Counted from the first letter of the stretch, positions 25,833 through 33,537 are shown. The stretch: DNA of 64,000 bases from Paenibacillus sinopodophylli (GCF_005930355.1 NZ_VDBO01000001.1:965339-1029338); one strand, 5' to 3'. A program made the numbers and translations. The notes: a model not told the origin generated them from the letters alone.

Positions 25833-26578
25833 TGCAGCGGCACCTCCCTGCTTGACTTCGAAGCTTCTATTCGTCTGTTCAGCTCTTTAAGCGCTTCGCC
25901 TAATCCGCCTACCGCATCAATAAGCCCATGCTTTACTGCATCCGAGCCGATGACTGTTGTACCGATATCGCGGGTAAGCTCGCCTGTTTTAAACATAAGC
26001 TCCTTGAATACGGACTCTGTCACGTTGGAGTGGGAAGTGACAAAACGTACGACACGCTCCTGCATTTTATCCAAATATTCAAAGGTTTGCGGCACTCCGA
26101 TCACTAATCCGTTCAATCGAATCGGATGGATCGTCATCGTTGCCGTTGCGGCAATAAACGACATGTCTCCTGCTACTGCAATCGGAACGCCAATGGAATG
26201 CCCGCCTCCAAGAACAAGCGTTACTGTCGGCTTCGTTAAGGATGAGATCATTTCGGCTATGGCAAGTCCCGCTTCCACATCGCCACCCACTGTATTGAGT
26301 ACGATAAATATGCCCTCAATTTTATGATTCTGTTCTGCCGCAACCAGTTGCGGAATAAGATGCTCATACTTCGTTGTCTTATTCTGCGGAGGCAATACAA
26401 GATGTCCCTCCACTTGCCCAATAATGGTCATGCAAAAGATGTTGGATTCCGTCATTGCCGGCGTCGCCGTTTGACCTAGCTGCTGGATGGTTTCCAATAC
26501 AGCATTCGTTCTTTTTTTGTCATCTGGAATAGGTTCAGGCTGCTCTGCGATAATATCCATCTTTGATTGCCAATACAT
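25829..26578 (-). CDS. tepA: ClpP-like serine protease TepA
   Basis: This is a ClpP-fold protease (clan SK) found in spore formers; in B. subtilis TepA (YmfB) acts in spore outgrowth and helps clear small acid-soluble proteins, and was earlier called translocation-enhancing protein. In the 249-residue form (ATG at 26578, with GAGGGGG 7 bases upstream) the catalytic serine is S128 in GGGHSIGVP and the histidine is H151 in [28 protein letters not shown] matches the ClpP oxyanion region. The lead of about 45 residues is longer than in ClpP. A sigma-G-like promoter is possible at 26610-26640. Confidence 0.92.
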   Translation of the reverse strand: MYWQSKMDIIAEQPEPIPDDKKRTNAVLETIQQLGQTATPAMTESNIFCMTIIGQVEGHLVLPPQNKTTKYEHLIPQLVAAEQNHKIEGIFIVLNTVGGDVEAGLAIAEMISSLTKPTVTLVLGGGHSIGVPIAVAGDMSFIAATATMTIHPIRLNGLVIGVPQTFEYLDKMQERVVRFVTSHSNVTESVFKELMFKTGELTRDIGTTVIGSDAVKHGLIDAVGGLGEALKELNRRIEASKSSREVPLQ

Positions 26579-26609
26579 GTACAAACCCCCTCTTGTGATA
26601 TTGCTGTCA

Positions 26610-26640
26610 TAGTATGGGGTCTATTGGCGAATTTATATAC
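26610..26640 (-). promoter_or_regulatory. Possible sigma-G-like promoter of tepA
   Basis: On the minus strand GTATA (26636-26640) and CATACTA (26610-26616), a perfect sigma-G -10, are 19 bp apart, one more than usual. It lies about 32 bp before the tepA start codon. The call relies partly on the known forespore role of tepA. Confidence 0.4.
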
Positions 26641-26646
26641 CAAGGT

Positions 26647-26739
26647 GAAACGGCTGTCGCCGTTCTTTGGCGGCGGGGCGCGTTTCGTTCTGAGAAATAT
26701 AGAGATAGGATCGCAAAGTCCGATCCTTTCCTATATTTT
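26647..26739 (-). repeat. Terminator-adjacent palindromic repeat, copy B
   Basis: On the minus strand it follows the eight-T tract of the rnjA terminator at once: AAATATAG pairs with CTATATTT, an inner GGATCG pairs with CGATCC, and ACGGC/GCCGT closes a distal hairpin. It is very similar to copy A (15590-15682) and in the same orientation relative to the upstream gene. The GC-rich middle (CGCGCCCCGCCGCC) is unlike the rest. Confidence 0.8.
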
Positions 26740-26740
26740 A

Positions 26741-26795
26741 CAAAAAAAGAATCACTTGTGTCCGCCGCGGCAATTGCGGAATGGACAAGCGATTC
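26741..26795 (-). terminator. Rho-independent terminator after rnjA
   Basis: On the minus strand GAATCGCTTGTCC pairs with GGACACAAGTGATTC (one small bulge) around an 18-base loop, followed by an uninterrupted run of T residues. It ends the dapG-dapA-rnjA or rnjA-only transcript. Confidence 0.85.
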
Positions 26796-26817
26796 TCTTC
26801 ATCAAACATGTATTGTA

Positions 26818-28497
26818 TTATACTTCCATAATAATAGGCAGAATCATTGGACGACGGCGAGTTTGCTCATACAAGAAACGTCCAAGCGCGTCCTTCACAT
26901 TCGTTTTGAGTGAAGCCCATTCATTAACTTTATCATTCATTAGACGAGTCAATGTTGATGTAACAATGCGGTTTGCTTCGTCTAGAAGTCCTTCTGATTC
27001 ACGAACATACACGAAACCACGAGAAATGATATCCGGACCTGACAAGATTGCACCGTCTTGCTTGCTGAGCGTAACGACAACAACAAGTATGCCATCCTGC
27101 GATAAAAGCTTACGGTCACGCAATACGATATTACCTACATCGCCTACGCCTAGACCGTCAATCAGTACGTTACCTGCTTGTACTTTCGAGCCTTTACGAC
27201 CATTTCCGTTCTGGAATTCGACAGTATCTCCGTTATCAATAACGAAAATATTCTCACGCTCGATACCAATAGCCTCACCAAGCTTCGCATGTTGTCGAAG
27301 CATCCGGTATTCACCGTGAATCGGAATGAAATATTTGGGCTTAATCAAGTTAAGCATCAATTTCAATTCTTCTTGGCTGCCGTGACCGGAAACGTGAACG
27401 CCCGATACAGAACCATTGCCGTAGATGACATTTGCGCCAAGGCGGAATAATTCATCAACCGTACGACCAACATAACGTTCGTTACCAGGAATAGGCGTAG
27501 CTGCAATGATAACGGTATCGCCTGGCAGAATATCTACCTTGCGGTGCGTAGAGCGTGCCATGCGAGTCAGTGCCGACATTGGCTCGCCTTGACTGCCTGT
27601 ACATAAAATAACAACACGGTCAGCGGCTAATTTGTTTACTTCCTCCGGCTCGATAATCATGCCTTCAGGAATGTTCAAGTAACCGAGGTCTGATGCAATA
27701 CCAACAACGTTAACCATACTGCGGCCAACAACTGCAATTTTGCGTTTCGTTGCGATAGCAGCATTAATGATTTGTTGAATACGGTGTACGTTTGATGCGA
27801 ATGTCGCAACAACAACGCGCTGTGACGATTTGCGGAAAATATCTTCAAGGTTGTCGCCAACCTGTGCTTCCGATGGCGTGTAGCCAGGACGCTCTGCGTT
27901 CGTACTGTCTGACAACAGTGCCAATACGCCGCGTTTACCGATCTCTGCAATACGCTGTAAATCAGCAAATTGCTCGTTAACCGGAGTGTGGTCAAACTTA
28001 AAGTCACCTGTATGGACAACAGTACCTTCCGGAGTATCCAAGCTTACACCTACGGAATCTGGAATACTGTGGTTTGTTCTAAAGAATGAAGCACGAATCG
28101 TTCCAAGTTGAATTTCACTGTCAGCATTGATGAGAATACGTTTTGTTTCACCAAGCAGGCTGGCTTCCTTCAATTTCCCTTCAATTAGGCCCATGGTAAG
28201 TTTTGTAGCATATAATGGAACATTTAGGCTTTTCAATACATATGGCAATCCGCCGATGTGATCCTCATGACCATGCGTAATAATAATTCCGCGAACTTTG
28301 TCGCGATTTTCTGTAAGGTAAGAAATATCTGGTATAACAATATCGATTCCGAGCATGTCCTCTTCTGGAAACTTCAAGCCCGAGTCAACGACAACGATGT
28401 CATTGTTGTACTGGATTACGTACATGTTTTTTCCGATTTCTCCTACTCCGCCTAGTGCAAAAATGAGCAGTTTATCCTGGTTGTTCTTCTTAGACAA
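26818..28497 (-). CDS. rnjA: Ribonuclease J1
   Basis: RNase J1 is a metallo-beta-lactamase/beta-CASP nuclease with 5'-3' exonuclease and endonuclease activity, used in mRNA decay and rRNA maturation. In the 559 residues the zinc motif HGHEDH lies at 75-80, with FRTNHSIPDSVGV and HTGDFKFDHTP following, beta-CASP motifs FASNVHRIQQ and CTGSQGEP, and HVSGHGSQEELKLML toward the end. The TTG start has AAGGAGGAAAG 7 bases upstream. In B. subtilis ykzG (rpoY) precedes rnjA; here no such gene exists and instead there is a leader of about 270 bases with tandem hairpins. It lies after dapA and before tepA, as in Bacillus. Confidence 0.96.
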   Translation of the reverse strand: MSKKNNQDKLLIFALGGVGEIGKNMYVIQYNNDIVVVDSGLKFPEEDMLGIDIVIPDISYLTENRDKVRGIIITHGHEDHIGGLPYVLKSLNVPLYATKLTMGLIEGKLKEASLLGETKRILINADSEIQLGTIRASFFRTNHSIPDSVGVSLDTPEGTVVHTGDFKFDHTPVNEQFADLQRIAEIGKRGVLALLSDSTNAERPGYTPSEAQVGDNLEDIFRKSSQRVVVATFASNVHRIQQIINAAIATKRKIAVVGRSMVNVVGIASDLGYLNIPEGMIIEPEEVNKLAADRVVILCTGSQGEPMSALTRMARSTHRKVDILPGDTVIIAATPIPGNERYVGRTVDELFRLGANVIYGNGSVSGVHVSGHGSQEELKLMLNLIKPKYFIPIHGEYRMLRQHAKLGEAIGIERENIFVIDNGDTVEFQNGNGRKGSKVQAGNVLIDGLGVGDVGNIVLRDRKLLSQDGILVVVVTLSKQDGAILSGPDIISRGFVYVRESEGLLDEANRIVTSTLTRLMNDKVNEWASLKTNVKDALGRFLYEQTRRRPMILPIIMEV

Positions 28498-28516
28498 GTG
28501 TATCTTTCCTCCTTAA

Positions 28517-28630
28517 AATTTTGCGAAGCGATATTCGCCTCGTAAGCATCTGTTAATTTTGTCGAAGCAATTGCACTTCGTAAGCATCTAATTATTTTTG
28601 CGAAGCTAGAATGGCCTCGTAAGTATTGTG
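28517..28630 (-). repeat. Three tandem imperfect hairpin repeats in the rnjA 5' leader
   Basis: Three adjoining units (about 28517-28554, 28555-28589, 28590-28630) share, on the minus strand, GATGCTTACGARG, a variable loop, GCTTCG and AAAAWTTAA. Each can fold: CGAGGC/GCTTCG (unit furthest from the gene), CGAAG/CTTCG (middle), CGAGGCG/CGCTTCG (nearest). Two stems use G-U pairs that would be A-C mismatches on the plus strand, so the structure belongs to the rnjA transcript. The last unit abuts the ribosome-binding site. No family known to me matches. Confidence 0.75.
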
Positions 28631-28665
28631 TTTATATGGAAAAGCAAAGCTAAACATTACTTATC

Positions 28666-28731
28666 CATAGGTGTTGTGATGCCGAACTTGTCGCTACCTA
28701 TGCACGTGTATCGTCAGATGCCGCTCTGACG
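28666..28731 (-). other. Upstream hairpins of the rnjA leader
   Basis: Two more stems precede the tandem units: CGTCAGA/TCTGACG (28712-28718 with 28725-28731, 6-base loop) and CATAGGT/ACCTATG (28666-28672 with 28696-28702, 23-base loop). With the three repeats they make a leader of five hairpins. The stretch 28498-28840 contains no ORF of coding quality; a 21-codon ATG frame across the distal repeat unit lacks a ribosome-binding site. Confidence 0.6.
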
Positions 28732-28776
28732 TTAAGTTCAATTCCAAAAATTTGCCGCACCCAGTCACTTGAAATC

Positions 28777-28806
28777 ATTATACATGAAGAAAAAGCTGGA
28801 ATACAA
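28777..28806 (-). promoter_or_regulatory. Sigma-A promoter of rnjA
   Basis: On the minus strand TTGTAT (28801-28806), an 18-bp spacer and TATAAT (28777-28782). Initiation near 28770 gives a leader of about 270 bases before the rnjA TTG. Confidence 0.7.
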
Positions 28807-28840
28807 GTGAAACACGATATTGCTATTATGCAATAGGCTT

Positions 28841-28874
28841 CCCAAAAAAATAAAACCGATGCTGGACGCACCGG
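28841..28874 (-). terminator. Rho-independent terminator after dapA
   Basis: On the minus strand CCGGTGC pairs with GCATCGG (one G-U pair) around a 4-base loop, followed by TTTTATTTTTTT. It separates dapA from the rnjA promoter. Confidence 0.85.
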
Positions 28875-28897
28875 CTGCGATAAATGATTATAATGAA

Positions 28898-29773
28898 TTA
28901 TGCCAATAAATTGCGTAAGAATGCGGCTTCCGCCTCGTTAACCGTAACAAGCGGCAATCGAACTCCGCCAACGGATAGGCCTTTCAAGCCAAGTGCATAT
29001 TTTACTGCAACTGGGTTTGGCACAGGATGCGGACAATAGAAAAGACCTTTGAAAACAGGCAGCAGCGTTCCATTTATACGAGCAGCCTCTTGAGCGTTGC
29101 CACTCAAATGCGCTTGAATCAGCTGTTTCATCTCTTCGCCTACAATATGGCTGGCTACGCTAATGATGCCGTACCCACCAATTGCTAGCGCTGGCAGCGT
29201 GGCACTGTCGTCGCCGCTATATACTCTAAAGCCATCTGGAGCACCGCTAATAATCTGTGTCAATTGATCTGTATTGGCACAATCCTTCGTAGCAATAACA
29301 TTGTCGATTTGAGCTAGGCGAAGCGTTGTTTCGGCGGAGAGGTTAACACCGGTACGTCCTTCCACGTTATACAGAATGATAGGTAAAGTCGTTGCTTCTG
29401 CAATCGCTTTGAAATGCTGGAATAGACCTTCCTGACTAGGACGGTTGTAGTAAGGAGCCACCAACAATATACCATCAACCCCGGCTGCTTCCGCATCCTT
29501 TGTCAAATGGATGGAATGGGCTGTATTATTGCTGCCCGTACCTGCAATAATTTTGCAACGTCCGTTCGCATGCTTAACAGCAAATCGGAACAGTTCAAGC
29601 TTCTCTTCATCGGACAGCGTCGGCGACTCGCCAGTAGTGCCGGAAACGACAAGACTATCGCTCTGCTGCTCCTCTATTAAATAATCAATCAATTGACCAG
29701 TCGTTTGCCAATCAATATGACCATCCGCATCGAATGGCGTTACCATTGCGGTAATCAATCTTCCAAATTCCAT
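28898..29773 (-). CDS. dapA: 4-hydroxy-tetrahydrodipicolinate synthase
   Basis: DapA condenses pyruvate with aspartate semialdehyde, the first committed step to dipicolinate, diaminopimelate and lysine. In the 291-residue protein GTTGES at 45-50 is the substrate loop, Y135 in LYNVEGRTG and the Schiff-base lysine K163 in VIATKDC are in place, and R140 follows. The ATG at 29773 has GGGAGGAATATCAG before it; the frame is open to 29863 inside dapG, but those residues are not conserved. It follows dapG closely, and its substrate would normally come from the asd product of the same operon, which is broken here. Confidence 0.96.
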   Translation of the reverse strand: MEFGRLITAMVTPFDADGHIDWQTTGQLIDYLIEEQQSDSLVVSGTTGESPTLSDEEKLELFRFAVKHANGRCKIIAGTGSNNTAHSIHLTKDAEAAGVDGILLVAPYYNRPSQEGLFQHFKAIAEATTLPIILYNVEGRTGVNLSAETTLRLAQIDNVIATKDCANTDQLTQIISGAPDGFRVYSGDDSATLPALAIGGYGIISVASHIVGEEMKQLIQAHLSGNAQEAARINGTLLPVFKGLFYCPHPVPNPVAVKYALGLKGLSVGGVRLPLVTVNEAEAAFLRNLLA

Positions 29774-29801
29774 CTGATATTCCTCCCAAAAATGTTGCTC
29801 T

Positions 29802-31016
29802 CTATCGATGAAGCTCGAACTTCGCATGGAGAGAACGAAGTGACTCAGCCATGTCCGCTTCACGAACGAGCACCCATATCGTTGTATTAGAATCAGCTGA
29901 TTGCATTATGGATATTCCTTGCTCCGTCAGCGCTTCCACAATTCGCGCCATAACGCCCGGTTCTCCATTCATGCCACCGCCAATAACAGACACTTTGGCA
30001 CAGCCATTTATCGCTGAAGGCGAGAAACCTGCATCCTCCAGCACAGTGACTGCACGTGCAGCATCATGATCAAAAACAGTATAAACTGCACCGCTAGGCG
30101 TTACATTAATAAAATCGACACTAATATGATGTTTGGCCATGGACTGAAAGACCTGAAGCTGTACGTCGCTCCTGCCTTCGATCGCTTTTACCGAGATTTG
30201 GGTAATTCCAGCTACATGAGCAATACCTGTAACATGTCTGTCCTTCACCATAAGCTCAGCTTTCAACTCAGCAGAATCCGTGACTAGCGTGCCCGTTTCA
30301 GAGGAGAACGTCGATCTTACGCGAAGCGGTATTCGTGCTTGCTGTGCAATCTCTACTGCACGTGGGTGAATAACCTTCGCGCCTTGCCTTGCCATATTGC
30401 AAATTTCTGCGTAGCTCACGATAGCAAGAGGCTTAGCCTCCTCAACAATACGTGGGTCTGCCGTTAAGATACCATTCACATCGGTATAGATATCTACCAT
30501 CTCGGCGCGCAGTGCTGCACCGAGCGCGGTAGCCGAAGTATCGCTTCCGCCTCGACCTAGCGTTGTCGTATCTCCATGAACAGTGCTTCCTTGAAAGCCA
30601 GTTACGATAACGACAATTCCTGCACGCAGATGGGTAAATATCTTATCCGGTCGGATTTCCTTAATACGCGCATGGCCGAATTGCTCGTCGGTGAGCATAC
30701 CCGCCTGTCCGCCAGTTAAAACAACGGAAGGAATGCCGTTTTTATGGAGTAAGCTGCATAAAGCAGCTGCGGAAATAATCTCTCCGCAGCCAAGCAGCAT
30801 ATCTCGCTCACGAGCCGGCAGACTGTCGCCGTTATCACGTATAACCTGCAATAAAGTATCCGTTGCATAAGGGTCGCCCTTACGCCCCATCGCAGATACC
30901 ACAACGACAACCGCAAATCCATTGCTGCGTTCTCTGTTAATATGTTTAATGACATGTTCTCTGGCATGATTGCTGGATAGCGAAGTGCCCCCGAACTTCT
31001 GAATCAGGATACGCAT
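29802..31016 (-). CDS. dapG: Aspartate kinase I (diaminopimelate-sensitive type)
   Basis: This 404-residue enzyme phosphorylates aspartate, the entry to the aspartate-family pathway. The kinase domain starts ILIQKFGGTSL and contains GRGGSDTSATALGAAL and YTDVNGILTADPRIV; two ACT domains follow (KDRHVTGIAHVAGITQISV and AKVSVIGGGMNGEPGV). In B. subtilis the kinase at this position, DapG, is the diaminopimelate-inhibited isozyme and sits behind spoVFA-spoVFB-asd, the same order as here. GGAGG lies 7 bases before the ATG at 31014-31016. Control by diaminopimelate is inferred from synteny and not visible in sequence. Confidence 0.94.
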   Translation of the reverse strand: MRILIQKFGGTSLSSNHAREHVIKHINRERSNGFAVVVVVSAMGRKGDPYATDTLLQVIRDNGDSLPARERDMLLGCGEIISAAALCSLLHKNGIPSVVLTGGQAGMLTDEQFGHARIKEIRPDKIFTHLRAGIVVIVTGFQGSTVHGDTTTLGRGGSDTSATALGAALRAEMVDIYTDVNGILTADPRIVEEAKPLAIVSYAEICNMARQGAKVIHPRAVEIAQQARIPLRVRSTFSSETGTLVTDSAELKAELMVKDRHVTGIAHVAGITQISVKAIEGRSDVQLQVFQSMAKHHISVDFINVTPSGAVYTVFDHDAARAVTVLEDAGFSPSAINGCAKVSVIGGGMNGEPGVMARIVEALTEQGISIMQSADSNTTIWVLVREADMAESLRSLHAKFELHR

Positions 31017-31075
31017 ATACAATCCTCCATGATCGATCCCAGGAAGAAGAAAACCATTACCCGATCCTTAATATA

Positions 31076-31476
31076 TTAACCCTTTGAGATATGTTCAGCG
31101 ATTTGTACGGCATTCCTTGCTGCGCCTTTGAGCAGGTTATCGGATACGATCCACATATTAAGTCCGCGCTCAAATCTGAGATCGCGTCGCAAACGTCCAA
31201 CAAAAACATCCGGCTTTCCGGCCGCATCAGTCGCAAGCGGGTAAAGCTGTTTTGCAGGATCATCAACGAGCGTTGCACCCGAAGCATCCGCAAACAGCTG
31301 TTTAACCTCTTCCATATCGTAGTCGTTTTTCAGCTCAGCATATACGGATTCCGAATGATTATATACAACAGGAATACGCACACAAGTTGCGGTAACCTGA
31401 ATAGATTCATCATTTAGAATCTTTTCGCTTCTCGAATTATTTTCATTTCTTTAATCGTAAAGCTGGTATGAGTGTC
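31076..31476 (-). pseudogene. asd: Remnant of aspartate-semialdehyde dehydrogenase (5'-deleted and frameshifted)
   Basis: Only about the last 130 codons of asd remain. The main frame reads TCVRIPVVYNHSESVYAELK, VDDPAKQLYPLATDAAGKPD, VFVGRLRRDLRFERGLNMW and VSDNLLKGAARNAVQIAEHI to a TAA at 31076. Upstream, THTSFTIKEMKIIREAKR continues the homology in another frame; one missing base near 31420 joins it to ILNDESIQVTATC. The first 220-230 codons, including the NADP site and the catalytic cysteine, are gone, and the homology starts right at the dpaB stop (31476). The active-site histidine region (NHSESV) survives. The gene cannot make active enzyme, so a second asd must exist elsewhere, unless the assembly is wrong here. 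Confidence 0.88.
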
Positions 31477-32063
31477 TAGTGCCGCTCGACAAGCAGTGGC
31501 TGAAGCTGTTTTCCTTGAAGGGCTGCCTCGCAAGCTTCCAAGACCAAATCCATTCTGGCAACAAGCGAGTTAGGCTTCTGCACAGGGTTATCTTGGCCAA
31601 ACGGTACGAAATAAATATGTTTAGCTACTAATAGCTTCGCTATGTTAGCAGCATTTAAACCAAGTCCATCATTTGTTGATATGGCAAGCACGAGCGGACG
31701 TCCATTTCGCATTTGCGCCTTGGCAGCCATAAGAACGGCACTGTCCGTTATCGCATTTGCTAATCTGCTTGTCGTATTTCCCGTACATGGGGCAATCACG
31801 AGAACATCGAGCAGTTTCGATGGTCCTAACGGCTCTGCCTGCACAATGGTTGATATAAGATCATTGCCAGTAATCGCTTTAAGCTGTGACTGCCAATCAT
31901 CAGATTTGCCAAATCGCGTATCCGTAGTCATAATCGTATTCGAAACAATCGGTACTACATTCGCACCTGCATCGACGAACCGTTTAATTTCTGGCATAAC
32001 CTCAGCGAACGTACAATGTGAGCCTGACAAAGCATAGCCCACCGTAATTCCAGACCAATTCAT
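31476..32063 (-). CDS. dpaB: Dipicolinate synthase subunit B
   Basis: DpaB (SpoVFB) with DpaA converts the dihydrodipicolinate-pathway intermediate to dipicolinic acid, the spore-core Ca chelator, in the mother cell. The 195-residue flavoprotein-like subunit shows VGYALSGSHCTFAEVMPEI, VIAPCTGNTTSRLANAITD, ISTNDGLGLNAANIAKLL and YFVPFGQDNPVQKPNSLVA. Its ATG overlaps the dpaA stop (ATGA). The C-terminus (QLQPLLVERH) ends about where the asd deletion junction lies, so the last one to four residues may have been replaced by the deletion, but the conserved part is intact. Confidence 0.95.
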   Translation of the reverse strand: MNWSGITVGYALSGSHCTFAEVMPEIKRFVDAGANVVPIVSNTIMTTDTRFGKSDDWQSQLKAITGNDLISTIVQAEPLGPSKLLDVLVIAPCTGNTTSRLANAITDSAVLMAAKAQMRNGRPLVLAISTNDGLGLNAANIAKLLVAKHIYFVPFGQDNPVQKPNSLVARMDLVLEACEAALQGKQLQPLLVERH

Positions 32064-32959
32064 ATCCCATTCCCCCGCTTAATCGTATCGTCCAAAATCA
32101 ACTGTGATAAGCAATCCGCCATGATACGTCCAGCTGTTTTGGGTGCGACGATACCGGGAAGTCCGGGTGCAAGCATCGCTTTAATACCACGCTTCTCAGC
32201 GAAGCGGAAATCAGTTCCGCCAGGCCTTGATGCGAGGTCAATTATAACGGCCCGCGAAGGTAAATTTGCGATAATTTGTGCTGTGACTATCATAGTCGGA
32301 ATTGTATTAAAAAGCAAGTCAATATTGCTTACATGCTGCAACAAACCACTGATGTAGAAAGGCTCAAAGCCCATCTCCGCCGCTCTTGCGAACTGCTCCG
32401 AACGACGTACGCCGACCTTCACTTTAGAGCCCAAACCTTGTAATGTACGGGCCATCGTGAAGCCTGTTCTTCCGAAGCCAAGTACCATCGAAGCGGAGCC
32501 ATGAATCGTAATATCCGTGTTCTGGATCGCCATCATCAATGCGCCTTCGGCGGTCGGAATTGAATTGTAAATCGCAACATCGTCACGGTCAAACAGTTCA
32601 ACTAATGATAGACCGTACTGCTCGCATAGCTGACGCAAATATGGTTTTGCCATACCCGTATATACCGTGCAATGCTTAGGCAGCAACGCGAAGTGGTTCT
32701 CCGTTAGCTGCATCGGGCGATCGCTGAATACAGCGTGTATGACGCCTTGGTCATCGGTGCCTACTGCCGGCAATAGAAGCGCATCTATGGATTCAAACAG
32801 CTGCTCCTCGAATTCCGCGTGAACGGCACCATCTAGCGACGAATGTAAGCCATCAAAACCTGAGACCGTGACGGAAGCATCAAGCTCTGTCAACTTGCGA
32901 ATGACTTCTAGCTGCCTTGCATCACCGCCAAGCAACAGCACTCGGACGCCTGTTAGCAT
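32060..32959 (-). CDS. dpaA: Dipicolinate synthase subunit A
   Basis: DpaA (SpoVFA) is the NAD(P)-dependent subunit of dipicolinate synthase. In 299 residues it shows VRVLLLGGDARQLEVIRKL at the N-terminus, SIPTAEGALMMAIQNTDITIH, then a Rossmann motif MVLGFGRTGFTMARTLQGLG and the tail RPGGTDFRFAEKRGIKAML. AAAGGAG lies about 9 bases before the ATG. It heads the dpaA-dpaB-(asd)-dapG-dapA row, and a sigma-K-like promoter lies upstream, in line with mother-cell expression in Bacillus. Confidence 0.95.
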   Translation of the reverse strand: MLTGVRVLLLGGDARQLEVIRKLTELDASVTVSGFDGLHSSLDGAVHAEFEEQLFESIDALLLPAVGTDDQGVIHAVFSDRPMQLTENHFALLPKHCTVYTGMAKPYLRQLCEQYGLSLVELFDRDDVAIYNSIPTAEGALMMAIQNTDITIHGSASMVLGFGRTGFTMARTLQGLGSKVKVGVRRSEQFARAAEMGFEPFYISGLLQHVSNIDLLFNTIPTMIVTAQIIANLPSRAVIIDLASRPGGTDFRFAEKRGIKAMLAPGLPGIVAPKTAGRIMADCLSQLILDDTIKRGNGI

Positions 32960-32994
32960 TAAGCTTCACTCCTTTCTTGCTAATAGCTCAAGAT

Positions 32995-33022
32995 CATCTT
33001 ATGCTTGCGCCCAGAGCGGGGT
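32995..33022 (-). promoter_or_regulatory. Possible sigma-K promoter of dpaA
   Basis: On the minus strand AC (33021-33022), a 17-bp spacer and CATAAGATG (32995-33003) fit the sigma-K pattern AC-N16/17-CATANNNTA at all but the final base. It is about 36 bp before the dpaA start codon, beyond the dut terminator. Confidence 0.45.
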
Positions 33023-33029
33023 GAAAAAT

Positions 33030-33058
33030 AAAAAAAGATCGGGCAAATGACCCGATCC
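33030..33058 (-). terminator. Rho-independent terminator after dut
   Basis: On the minus strand GATCGGG pairs with CCCGATC around a 7-base loop and is followed by seven T residues (TTTTTTTATTTTTC). Confidence 0.88.
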
Positions 33059-33093
33059 TTGGTTAAGCCGTTTTCCTTATGCACGTTGTTCTT

Positions 33094-33537
33094 TCATACA
33101 CCCGTATGACCGAATCCGCCTGCACCCCTTACCGTATCCGGAAGCTCATCCGCTTCCACAATCGTAACGGCTGGCACCAGTTGGAACACCATTTGGGCAA
33201 TACGCTCACCACGCGTAATCGTGAATGGCTCCTGCCCTAAGTTAACAAGAAGCACCTTAACTTCTCCGCGATAATCCGCATCGATCGTACCTGGAGCATT
33301 CAAGCAAGTAATGCCATGCTTGTAAGCTAAACCGCTTCGCGGTCTAATTTGGGCTTCCAGTTCACCCGGCATTGCCATTGCAAACCCGGTAGGAATAAGT
33401 TTCCTCTCACCAGGCGCCAGCACAATAGACTCTCCTACAGCAGCCTGCAGGTCAAAACCTGCAGCCCACTCAGACATTTTTTGCGGTATTGCGATATCTT
33501 CATTTCCTGATAGCCGTTTAAACTGTACGTGATACAA
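33094..33537 (-). CDS. dut: dUTP diphosphatase
   Basis: The dUTPase hydrolyses dUTP to dUMP, supplying thymidylate synthesis and keeping uracil out of DNA. The trimeric-family motifs appear in order: AAGFDLQAA, PRSGLAYKHGITCLNAPGTI, DADYRGEVKVLLVNLG, RGERIAQMVFQLV and the glycine-rich C-terminal arm RGAGGFGHTGV. The TTG at 33535-33537 has GGGAGGGAT 6 bases upstream and gives 147 residues, the family length; the frame is open to 33648 inside mlpA but that part is not dUTPase. It overlaps the mlpA 3' end by 20 bases. Confidence 0.95.
   Translation of the reverse strand: MYHVQFKRLSGNEDIAIPQKMSEWAAGFDLQAAVGESIVLAPGERKLIPTGFAMAMPGELEAQIRPRSGLAYKHGITCLNAPGTIDADYRGEVKVLLVNLGQEPFTITRGERIAQMVFQLVPAVTIVEADELPDTVRGAGGFGHTGV

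Noticed and set aside
26567..27319. Plus-strand 250-codon open frame
   Set aside because: Antisense to rnjA and crosses its terminator and repeat copy B; not a gene.
28517..28630. CRISPR-like array
   Set aside because: The three units are contiguous, imperfect and have no spacers or cas genes; they fold as hairpins in the rnjA leader.
28555..28654. Upstream ORFs in the rnjA leader (21 and 24 codons)
   Set aside because: Frames exist but no ribosome-binding site precedes them; the ATG copies come from the repeat unit.
31017..31075. Lysine riboswitch before dapG
   Set aside because: The gap is only about 60 bases and filled by the end of asd and the dapG ribosome-binding site.
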